From Methylobacterium sp. J-090 (GTDB lineage Bacteria > Pseudomonadota > Alphaproteobacteria > Rhizobiales > Beijerinckiaceae), in the NCBI RefSeq assembly GCF_022829345.1, contig NZ_JAKSXV010000106.1, positions 295,633-359,632 on the forward strand: a stretch of 64,000 bases of DNA, given 5' to 3'. The position numbers and the translations under genes are program-made. Positions within the stretch are counted from its first letter, which is position 1; each line of letters starts with the position of its first letter. The notes beneath the pieces are model-generated. The model worked only from the letters and a program-made list of their open reading frames with translations. It was not told where the DNA came from and did no database searches. Positions 57,449 to 64,000 of the stretch are shown here, in pieces.

Positions 57449-59356
57449 GTGCTCACCTATCGCGAGCGCGCGGTGATCCGCCCGCTCCGGCCCCTGATCC
57501 GCCTCGTACGCGGACCGGACCGGCACGAGGATTTTCCCCTCCCCGGGGTTGCCCTCGGCGGGGCGACGTGGCTCGGCTACCTGCCGCCGGACTGCACGGA
57601 CATCCTCCTCGTCATCAATCCCCGCACGGGCTTCACGCTGGAGCGGGTGGGCTTGCGTGCGCACGGCAACATCCTGGCCGAATGTCTGGTCAAGCGGCCG
57701 CTGCGGGCCGTCGCGGCCCTGTACAATGCCGCCCGGGGGGACGAACGCCGCTTCCGGGACATCCTGCGCGGCACCTGCGCCGCCACGCCCCGGAAGCGTT
57801 ACCGCGCCTGGGCGTCATCGCGCCGACGGATCGAGGTCCAGTCCGGACCGGCGGCGGGTCCACCGATCCACCTCGTCCTCCCGGCGCGACGGGGGGATGG
57901 CGCGGGCGTTACCGAGACCCTGCGCAGCATCGCCGCGCAGATCGGGGCCGAATGGAGCGTGACCGTCGCTTGGCTGCACGGCCGCGATGCGGTGTCGGAC
58001 ACCGATGCGCGCGTGACCCACACGGATTGGCCCGGGAACGGGACCCTGCGCGATCTCGCCCCCGATGCGGCCATCCTCGGCGTTCTCACCCCTGGCGAGT
58101 GCCTACAGGCGGACGCCCTCGCGCGCCTTGCGGGCGTCCTGGCCACTCCCGACGGGCCGGAGATGGTCTATGCCGACGAAGAGATCGCGGGCGCCGATCC
58201 GGTCCCGCGCCTGAAGCCGGACTGGAGCCCCGACCTCGCCCTGGCGCAGGGCTACCCGGGTTTCACCCTCTGCACCGGAGCGCTCCTGGCGCGCCTGCTC
58301 GAGATGTCCCTCGGGGACCCAGAGGATTGCCGGATCGATCTCGGCCTGTACGCGGTGGCGGCAAAGCCCAGGCGGGTGGCCCATCTGCCGCGTGTTCTCC
58401 TTCGTGCGACCGATACGGACCACAGCGTCCGGCACGCCGAGCGCCTCGAGCGGTACTTGCGTGCCATCGGCTCCCCGGCGCGGACACGCGTCGAGTCCGG
58501 CGTGGCCGATCTGCTCTGGCCGTTGCCCGAACCCGCGCCCCTCGTCACCGTCGTGATCCCGTCGCGGGATCGCCTCGACCTGATCCGCCCCGCCGCCGAC
58601 GGGGTTCTCAACGGCACCGCCTATCCGGCCATCGAACTCGTGCTCGTCGACAACGGCTCCACCGATCCGGCCGTCCATGCTTATTACGAGCAGCTCCGTC
58701 GCGACCCGCGTGTCAGAATTCTCGACTGGCCGGCGCCGTTCGACTTCTCCGCCATGACCAATGCGGGCGTCGCGGCGGCGCGGGGCTCCGTCGTCGTGCT
58801 CCTCAACAACGATATCGCGGTGCTGCGCGAGGACTGGCTCGACGCCATGGTCCGCCAGGCTTGCCGACCGGAGGTCGGTGCCGTCGGGGCGAAGCTGCTC
58901 TATGCCGACGGTACACTCCAGCATGCCGGCGTCGTCGTCGGTCTCGGCGGGCGGGCCGGCCACATCCTGCGCCGCCGCCCCGCCGACAGCCCCGGCCATC
59001 TCGGGCAGTTGCGGGTCGCCCACGAGGTCTCGGCCGTCACCGCCGCGTGCCTCGCCGTGGAGAAGCACAAGTACGACGCCGTGGGCGGCCTCGACGCCGA
59101 GGCCTTTCCCATCGACTTCAATGATGTCGATCTCTGCCTTCGCCTCGATGCGGCCGGCTACAAGACCGTGTGGACGCCGCACGCCGTCGTCGCCCATCGC
59201 GAATCCACAAGTCGCGGTCCGTCCATCGGCCCTGCCCGCGCCCGGTTCGAGGCCGAGGCCGACCGTTTCGTCGCGCGCTGGCGGGACACCATCCGGCACG
59301 ATCCGTTCTATCACCCGGCCCTGTCGCTCACGACCTTCGGCGAGGATCTCGAATGA
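57449..59356 (+). CDS. glycosyltransferase family 2 protein (tandem copy 1)
   Basis: 635 residues from GTG 57449, the first standard start. The GT-A domain begins near residue 365: PLVTVVIPSRDRLDLIRPAA, LVDNGSTDPAVHAYYEQL, FDFSAMTNAGVAAARGSVVV and LNNDIAVLREDWLDAM, then the family-typical FNDVDLCLRLDAAGYKTVW. Residues before it are a distinct N-terminal domain, probably a second glycosyltransferase-like domain (YADEEIAGADPVPRLKPDWS). Coding-like sequence in the same frame continues upstream to a CTG at 57314 (LSARDGVTARGAWLG...), so the true N-terminus may be 45 residues longer. Likely builds a surface polysaccharide. Tandem paralogue downstream. Confidence 0.85.
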   Translation: MLTYRERAVIRPLRPLIRLVRGPDRHEDFPLPGVALGGATWLGYLPPDCTDILLVINPRTGFTLERVGLRAHGNILAECLVKRPLRAVAALYNAARGDERRFRDILRGTCAATPRKRYRAWASSRRRIEVQSGPAAGPPIHLVLPARRGDGAGVTETLRSIAAQIGAEWSVTVAWLHGRDAVSDTDARVTHTDWPGNGTLRDLAPDAAILGVLTPGECLQADALARLAGVLATPDGPEMVYADEEIAGADPVPRLKPDWSPDLALAQGYPGFTLCTGALLARLLEMSLGDPEDCRIDLGLYAVAAKPRRVAHLPRVLLRATDTDHSVRHAERLERYLRAIGSPARTRVESGVADLLWPLPEPAPLVTVVIPSRDRLDLIRPAADGVLNGTAYPAIELVLVDNGSTDPAVHAYYEQLRRDPRVRILDWPAPFDFSAMTNAGVAAARGSVVVLLNNDIAVLREDWLDAMVRQACRPEVGAVGAKLLYADGTLQHAGVVVGLGGRAGHILRRRPADSPGHLGQLRVAHEVSAVTAACLAVEKHKYDAVGGLDAEAFPIDFNDVDLCLRLDAAGYKTVWTPHAVVAHRESTSRGPSIGPARARFEAEADRFVARWRDTIRHDPFYHPALSLTTFGEDLE

Positions 59357-59435
59357 CCCCGTTCACGCGGGAGCGTGTCCGCTGACCGACGAGCGCCGTG
59401 ACGCCCTGCTGTTCGCCGGCCACACGCGACCCGGC

Positions 59436-61043
59436 GTGCTCGCCCGTGCGCGCGCCGCCTTCACGATCCTCGCCCGGCACCCCGGTGACGCCCTCGCCAT
59501 CCTCAAGGCGCGCCTCGCCGGCAAGCGTGTCCGCGCGGGGCAAGCCCGGGCCGCGCTCCTCGGCCTCGACCATCACGCCCTGCGGCTGACCGCACGCGAC
59601 CCCCGCGTCGCGCCCTGTTTCGGCCCGGTCGCCATCGGCGGAGACACCATCGCCGTCGTTCCGGCGGACGAGATCGCGCAGCCCTTGGGGCCGGGCATCG
59701 CCATCGTCGTCCTCACCGCCGCCGGTCATGCCCTGACGACCGGTGCCCTCGACACTCTTGCGCACGCCTTCGCCAAGCATCCGGACCGTCTCGCCCTCTA
59801 CGGCGACGCCCTCGACGTAACGGGGGACGTGATTCTCCCGCTCCTGCGACCGGCCTTCGATGCCGACTATCTCAGGGCGGTGGACTATATCGGCCCCGTG
59901 GTCGCCTTTCGCCGCACGGCCCTGGAAGCGATGGGCGGCCTCGCCGATCTCCATTCCGAAGCGCCGGCCCTCGACGCTCTCCTGCGCCTCGCGGACCGGT
60001 CCGGGGCCATCGGCCATCTGCCGACCGTCCTGTCCGTCTGCACGGCAGGGGAGGGGGGGCAGGGCGACCGCTCCGCCCGCCTCGAAGTCGTGCGCCAAAA
60101 CCTTGACCGGACAGGGCAATCGGCTGTCGGTATCACCATGGGGCCGGACGGTGTCATCACCCGCGTGCGCCCGCTGAACGCGCCGGCGCCCGGCGTCAGC
60201 CTCATCGTTCCGACCCGCGACCGCCTCGACCTTCTGCGGCCCTGCCTCGACAGCCTCATCCACCGCACCGACTGGCCGGACCGCGAAATCCTGATCTGCG
60301 ACAACGACAGTCGCGATCCCGACACCCTGGCCTACCTCGGCGATCTCACGGCACGCGGTGTCGTGCATGTCGTGCCCTGTCCCGGGCCGTTCGATTTCGC
60401 CGCCATGAACAACCGGGCGGCGTCGCTCGCCAAGGGGCGGGTCCTGGCCTTCGTCAACAACGACGTGACCGCCACCGATCCGAGCTGGCTCGGCCGGATG
60501 GTGCGGGAAGCCATCCGGCCCGAGGTCGGCGCTGTCGGCGCGCGTCTCGTCGACGGGCGCGGGCGCATCCAGCACGGTGGCGTGGTCCTCGGCCCCGGCG
60601 GCCTCGTCACTCACGCGCACCGGTTCTTCCCCGGTGACGCACCGGGCTACCTCTCCGGCCTCCTCGCGACCCGCCGGGCCTCGGCGGTGACGGCCGCTTG
60701 CCTCGTGGTGGAATCCCAAAAATTCGCGGCCGTCGGCGGTTTCGACGCCGCCGCCTTCGCCGTCGATTTCAACGATGTCGACCTGTGCCTGCGCCTGAAC
60801 AGGGCCGGCTACCGCACCCTCTACGTCGGTGGAGCCGTCCTGACGCACGACGAAGCGGCGAGCCGCCGCTGGACGCCCGAGGCCAGGGCACGGCACGAAC
60901 GCGAGGTCGCGGCCTTCAAAAAGCGATGGGGGCCACTGCTGATGCAGGACCCCCATTATCACCCCGGGTTCGACCCCGATCTCGGCACCTACGCGCGCCT
61001 GCGGCCCGGCTGGCCGGAGACCGGCCCGGTCGAACCGCGCTGA
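59436..61043 (+). CDS. glycosyltransferase family 2 protein (tandem copy 2)
   Basis: 535 residues from GTG 59436. The catalytic half closely parallels copy 1: VSLIVPTRDRLDLLRPCLDS (about 252), DNDSRDPDTLAYLGDLTARG, FDFAAMNNRAASLAKGRVLA, VNNDVTATDPSWLGRMVREA and FNDVDLCLRLNRAGYRTLYV. The N-terminal half (RPVAIGGDT...YGDALDVTGD) is shorter than in copy 1. The frame is open and coding-like upstream to a CTG at 59382 with GGGAG about 8 bases before it, giving 18 extra residues. Probably the result of a gene duplication; adds sugars to the same or a related glycan. Convergent with purC. Confidence 0.82.
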   Translation: MLARARAAFTILARHPGDALAILKARLAGKRVRAGQARAALLGLDHHALRLTARDPRVAPCFGPVAIGGDTIAVVPADEIAQPLGPGIAIVVLTAAGHALTTGALDTLAHAFAKHPDRLALYGDALDVTGDVILPLLRPAFDADYLRAVDYIGPVVAFRRTALEAMGGLADLHSEAPALDALLRLADRSGAIGHLPTVLSVCTAGEGGQGDRSARLEVVRQNLDRTGQSAVGITMGPDGVITRVRPLNAPAPGVSLIVPTRDRLDLLRPCLDSLIHRTDWPDREILICDNDSRDPDTLAYLGDLTARGVVHVVPCPGPFDFAAMNNRAASLAKGRVLAFVNNDVTATDPSWLGRMVREAIRPEVGAVGARLVDGRGRIQHGGVVLGPGGLVTHAHRFFPGDAPGYLSGLLATRRASAVTAACLVVESQKFAAVGGFDAAAFAVDFNDVDLCLRLNRAGYRTLYVGGAVLTHDEAASRRWTPEARARHEREVAAFKKRWGPLLMQDPHYHPGFDPDLGTYARLRPGWPETGPVEPR

Positions 61044-61044
61044 C

Positions 61045-61809
61045 CTACTGGACGAGGCGCGGGCCGCCCGTCTGCACCTTCTCGTTCTCGGACATAATGC
61101 CGAGGCGCTTGGCGACTTCCGTATAGGCCTCGATGAGCCCGCCGAGATCCTTGCGGAAACGGTCCTTATCGAGCTTGTCCGACGACTTGATATCCCACAG
61201 GCGGCAGGAATCCGGGGAGATCTCGTCGGCGACGACGATGCGCATCATGTCGCCTTCCCACAGGCGGCCGGTCTCGATCTTGAAGTCGACGAGGCGGATG
61301 CCGACGCCGAGGAAGAGGCCCGACAGGAAATCGTTGACGCGGATGGCCAGCGCCATGATGTCGTCGATCTCCTGGGGTGTCGCCCAGCCGAAGGCCGTGA
61401 TGTGCTCTTCCGACACCATCGGATCATTGAGCGCGTCGTTCTTGTAGTAGAATTCGATGATCGAGCGCGGCAGCTGCGTACCTTCCTCGAGGCCGAGGCG
61501 GGTCGCGAGCGAACCGGCGGCGACGTTGCGCACCACCACTTCGAGGGGGATGATCTCGACTTCGCGGATCAGCTGCTCGCGCATGTTGAGCCGGCGGATG
61601 AAGTGCGTCGGCACGCCGATGTCGTTCAGGTGTTGGAAGACGAACTCGGAAATCCGGTTGTTCAGCACGCCCTTGCCGTCGATGACGTCGTGCTTCTGCG
61701 CGTTGAAGGCGGTGGCATCATCCTTGAAATGCTGGATGAGCGTTCCCGGCTCCGGACCCTCGTAGAGGACCTTCGCCTTGCCCTCGTAGATGCGACGGCG
61801 GCGGTTCAT
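61045..61809 (-). CDS. purC: SAICAR synthetase (PurC)
   Basis: 254 residues. Ligates aspartate to CAIR in purine synthesis. MNRRRRIYEGKAKVLYEGPE (nucleotide region), KDDATAFNAQKHDVIDGKGV, VVRNVAAGSLATRLGLEEGT, LVDFKIETGRLWEGD and ADEISPDSCRLWD are characteristic. ATG at 61809; longer in-frame extension upstream lacks homology. It is 23 kb from purSQ rather than adjacent, as is common in Rhizobiales. Confidence 0.96.
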   Translation of the reverse strand: MNRRRRIYEGKAKVLYEGPEPGTLIQHFKDDATAFNAQKHDVIDGKGVLNNRISEFVFQHLNDIGVPTHFIRRLNMREQLIREVEIIPLEVVVRNVAAGSLATRLGLEEGTQLPRSIIEFYYKNDALNDPMVSEEHITAFGWATPQEIDDIMALAIRVNDFLSGLFLGVGIRLVDFKIETGRLWEGDMMRIVVADEISPDSCRLWDIKSSDKLDKDRFRKDLGGLIEAYTEVAKRLGIMSENEKVQTGGPRLVQ

Positions 61810-62065
61810 AGGCGTGTACCGTGGTTTGAGGAAGTCCAAGGGCCGTGGCTCCTTCGAACAGGGGACGATGCGGAATCCGCGGCGTGGCGGCCGTCGAGGC
61901 GGCCGGGCCGTGAAGACACATCGTTCGTCGAAAGCCTCCGCGACCGTGGCGCAAACTACCCGAAGCGGGCAGTCAGCACAACGCGTTGGCCGGATGGGTG
62001 CCATCCTCCCGGGGGAGGGCTTGCCCCGGGTTTCGGGAGCCACGGTGAACGGATCGTGCCGTGGT

Positions 62066-62794
62066 TCAGGCCGCGACGGTCTTCTGCGGATACCGGCACA
62101 CATCGGCGATGGGGCAGATCGGGCAATCGGGCTTGCGTGCCTTGCAGATGTAGCGCCCGAACAGGATCAGCCAGTGATGGGCGTTGAGCCGGTAGGGCTC
62201 CGGCACGATGGCCTCCAGGCCGGCCTGGACCTTGTCCGTCGTCGGTGCGACCACGAGGGGGATGCGGTTGGAGACCCGGAAGATGTGGGTGTCGACGGCG
62301 ATGGTCGCGACCCCGAAGGCGACGTTGAGGACGACGCTTGCGGTCTTGGTGCCGACTCCGGGCAGGACTTCCAGGTCCGCGCGGGAGGCCGGCACCTCAC
62401 CGCCATGCCGCTCGACCAGGATGCGCGACAGCGCGATGACGTTCTTCGCCTTGGTGTTGAACAGCCCGATGGTGCGAATGAAATCCCGCACCCGCTCCTC
62501 GCCGAGCGCCAGCATCTTCTCCGGGGTGTCGGCGACGGCGAAGAGCGGGGCGGTGGCGAGGTTCACGCCCTTGTCCGTCGCCTGGGCGGACAGGACGACG
62601 GCGACGAGAAGCGTGTAGGCGTTGCGATAGACGAGTTCTGCCTTCGGCTCGGGATCGGCGGCACGCAGTCGTGAGAAAATCGTGTCCAGGTCTTCGGGTC
62701 CCACGGGGGAGGGGGCGGGCCGTGCGACGATCGGTACGGCCGGAGAGCCGGGAATTCGCGGTTTCTTCGGCGGGGTCGGCTGTCGGGTGCGCAT
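62066..62794 (-). CDS. nth: endonuclease III
   Basis: 242 residues. Bifunctional DNA glycosylase/AP lyase for oxidised pyrimidines. Helix-hairpin-helix LPGVGTKTASVVLNVAFG with catalytic Lys, catalytic Asp in VDTHIFRVSNRI, and a C-terminal 4Fe-4S ligand set C-x6-C-x2-C-x5-C (CKARKPDCPICPIADVC). The basic N-terminal extension of about 35 residues before the core may come from a start upstream of the real one; ATG at 62794 as given. Divergent from the DUF2244 gene. Confidence 0.94.
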   Translation of the reverse strand: MRTRQPTPPKKPRIPGSPAVPIVARPAPSPVGPEDLDTIFSRLRAADPEPKAELVYRNAYTLLVAVVLSAQATDKGVNLATAPLFAVADTPEKMLALGEERVRDFIRTIGLFNTKAKNVIALSRILVERHGGEVPASRADLEVLPGVGTKTASVVLNVAFGVATIAVDTHIFRVSNRIPLVVAPTTDKVQAGLEAIVPEPYRLNAHHWLILFGRYICKARKPDCPICPIADVCRYPQKTVAA

Positions 62795-62814
62795 TGGGGG
62801 GTTATATTGTCCGC

Positions 62815-63336
62815 ATGGCGAGCGGCAACATCCCGATGCATCCGGACGGCCTCGATCCCGACAGCTTCGACCGCCCGCTTTTCCGGGCGACGATCCGGCC
62901 GAACCAGTCCTTGAGCCAGCACGGCTTCCGCAACGTGATGATCGCCTGCGGCGCGGTCTCCCTCGTCACCTCCGTCGCCTGCATCCGGGCCGGGTTCTGG
63001 CCGGTGGCCGGATTCTTCGGCCTCGACATGCTCGCCCTCTACCTCGCCCTCAAGGCGAGTTTCCGTCGGGGCCGCTCCTTCGAGGAGGTGATGATCACGC
63101 CCCTCGTGGTGATGCTGGCCCGCGTTACCCATCGGGGCGAACGTCGCGAGTGGCGCTTCAACCCCCTTTGGACGAAGCTGACCCGTGTCGAGGACGAGGA
63201 GTACGGTCTCCAGACCCTGACCCTGGTGTCGCGCCGCGAATACGTCGTGGTCGCGCGCGACGCCTCGCCGATCGATCGCGAGGAGATCGCGCAGGAACTC
63301 ACCCGGGCACTGGCTCAAGTGAAGAAGGGCTTTTGA
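62815..63336 (+). CDS. DUF2244-family membrane protein
   Basis: 173 residues. PLFRATIRPNQSLSQHGFRN precedes two membrane helices (MIACGAVSLVTSVACI and VAGFFGLDMLALYLALKASF), then a soluble part with WRFNPLWTKLTRVEDEEYGL, matching DUF2244. Inner-membrane protein of unknown role, conserved in alphaproteobacteria, often near nth. ATG at 62815, with TTATATTGT upstream as a possible -10 region. The DUF3016 gene begins 2 bases after its stop. Confidence 0.82.
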   Translation: MASGNIPMHPDGLDPDSFDRPLFRATIRPNQSLSQHGFRNVMIACGAVSLVTSVACIRAGFWPVAGFFGLDMLALYLALKASFRRGRSFEEVMITPLVVMLARVTHRGERREWRFNPLWTKLTRVEDEEYGLQTLTLVSRREYVVVARDASPIDREEIAQELTRALAQVKKGF

Positions 63337-63338
63337 GG

Positions 63339-63833
63339 ATGCGCGGCGGGTTGATGCTTCTCACCCTCGCTTTGTCCCTCTGGGCCCATGCGGCCGCGGC
63401 CCAGGTCGCGGTCCGTTTCATCGAGCCCGAGCGCTACACCGATGCGGAGAACCGCTTCGGGTCGGGGCTGACCCTCCGGGGCACCCTCGGGGAGGTCCGT
63501 CGGATCATTGAAGGGTTCGGACGTGACCTGCCGCCGGGCCGGACCCTTGCCATCGACGTTCTCGATATCGATCTCGCCGGCGTCGAGCGACCCGGAGCCA
63601 ACGTGCCGTTCGGCCTGCGGGTCGTCAGCGACATCACCCCGCCGCGTTTTCGCCTGCGCTACGTGCTGACCGAGGGGCGCCGTCGCTTGGTCGCCGCCGA
63701 AGAGACGGTGGCGGACATCAATTTCCTGCTGCGGGCGCCGCGCTTCTCCAGCGGCACGTTCGACCATGAACGCGATCTGCTGCGAGACTGGTTTCGGCGC
63801 CGTATCGTCGAGGGGCGTCCACCCGCCGGCTGA
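63339..63833 (+). CDS. DUF3016-family secreted protein
   Basis: 164 residues with a signal peptide (MLLTLALSLWAHAAAAQ) and DUF3016 features: VRFIEPERYTDAENRFGSG near the mature N-terminus, LAIDVLDIDLAGVERPG and a C-terminal FDHERDLLRDWFRRRI. Periplasmic, function unknown. Coupled with the DUF2244 gene two bases upstream. ATG at 63339. Confidence 0.78.
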   Translation: MRGGLMLLTLALSLWAHAAAAQVAVRFIEPERYTDAENRFGSGLTLRGTLGEVRRIIEGFGRDLPPGRTLAIDVLDIDLAGVERPGANVPFGLRVVSDITPPRFRLRYVLTEGRRRLVAAEETVADINFLLRAPRFSSGTFDHERDLLRDWFRRRIVEGRPPAG

Positions 63834-63947
63834 TGCCGGAGGCACAATGGCCTCGAAGGGCAACACCGTTTCCGTGTGTTTTCAGGGGGTTGTGCCGGGG
63901 GTGTCGCGCGGGTGTCGTAAAAAACGCATCCCGCTGTCATTTCGGCG

Positions 63948-63976
63948 TTGACGGGCCGGCTGGGTGTCCCTAGAAG
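63948..63976 (+). promoter_or_regulatory. strong housekeeping-type promoter at the right edge
   Basis: TTGACG (63948-63953), a 17-base spacer and TAGAAG (63971-63976) form the best box pair in the window. The following CCTGTTCATCGGCGGCGGCG resembles the leader found after rRNA operon promoters in Methylobacterium and other Rhizobiales, so an rRNA operon may start just beyond the window. The 114 bases before it hold no gene; a terminator-like GC-rich segment follows the DUF3016 stop. Confidence 0.45.
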
Positions 63977-64000
63977 CCTGTTCATCGGCGGCGGCGAGCG

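Overview
The window is a chromosomal segment of a high-GC alphaproteobacterium. Gene content and order fit Rhizobiales and most resemble Methylobacterium or Methylorubrum: a gap-pgk-fba(CBB-type) cluster, a DUF4164-zapA-6S RNA-5-FCL block, RegB/RegA-type redox sensing, an intracellular PHB depolymerase, an IalB-family protein, and several small secreted proteins of the kind common in that group. This assignment is inference from gene content, without a database search. Most of the window is ordinary core genome; a few stretches look accessory.

Layout. 1-1.9 kb: N-terminal part of a very large DUF4011-type helicase protein on the minus strand, running off the left edge, with a transglutaminase-like domain in front. 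2.1-4.8 kb: three overlapping TadE/TadG-like genes, the last with a vWA domain. 5-8.8 kb: a Met-Pro repeat protein, HtpG, a GT4 glycosyltransferase and tRNA-Ser(CGA). 9.0-9.8 kb: eroded DNA with an IS630-like remnant. 9.8-18.2 kb: small genes, then a FadR-type regulator divergent from a DapA-like enzyme, a complete BMP-type ABC importer and a 4-OT-like tautomerase. 18.5-22.4 kb: two identical tRNA-Asp genes, DUF2937, an O-antigen-ligase-like protein, a small zincin and a HAD phosphatase. 22.8-26.3 kb: a four-gene SiaB-SiaC-SiaD-SiaA-like signalling operon. 26.3-33.9 kb: argB, a ClpP-like protein, MOSC, clpB and YgjP-like genes. 33.9-37.9 kb: phaZ, regB/regA-like genes and a small membrane protein. 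38-46.3 kb: purS-purQ convergent with a long minus-strand run (gap, coiled-coil protein, pgk, fba, ThiE-like, Sel1-like, IMPase, apt). 46.7-49 kb: DUF4164, zapA, 6S RNA, 5-FCL, ymdB. 49-50.4 kb: a papain-like cysteine peptidase followed by a chagasin-like (I42) inhibitor. 50.6-55.4 kb: a MotA/TolQ plus OmpA/MotB stator pair, a PLP desulfhydrase-like enzyme and an MsbA-like exporter. 55.6-64 kb: rpmE, IalB, two tandem GT2 glycosyltransferases, purC, nth, DUF2244 and DUF3016 proteins, then a strong promoter at the right edge that resembles an rRNA operon promoter.

Functional themes: central carbon metabolism and storage (gap, pgk, fba, phaZ), purine synthesis and salvage (purS, purQ, purC, apt), heat shock (htpG, clpB), redox and c-di-GMP signalling (regBA, sia module) and surface polysaccharide (three glycosyltransferases and an O-antigen-ligase-like protein). 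The least ordinary signals are the peptidase/inhibitor pair (49.1-50.4 kb), the DUF4011 helicase protein, the importer operon with an altered DapA-like active site, a consensus CtrA box at 28.14 kb, and two tandem glycosyltransferases whose coding-like sequence continues upstream of any standard start codon.
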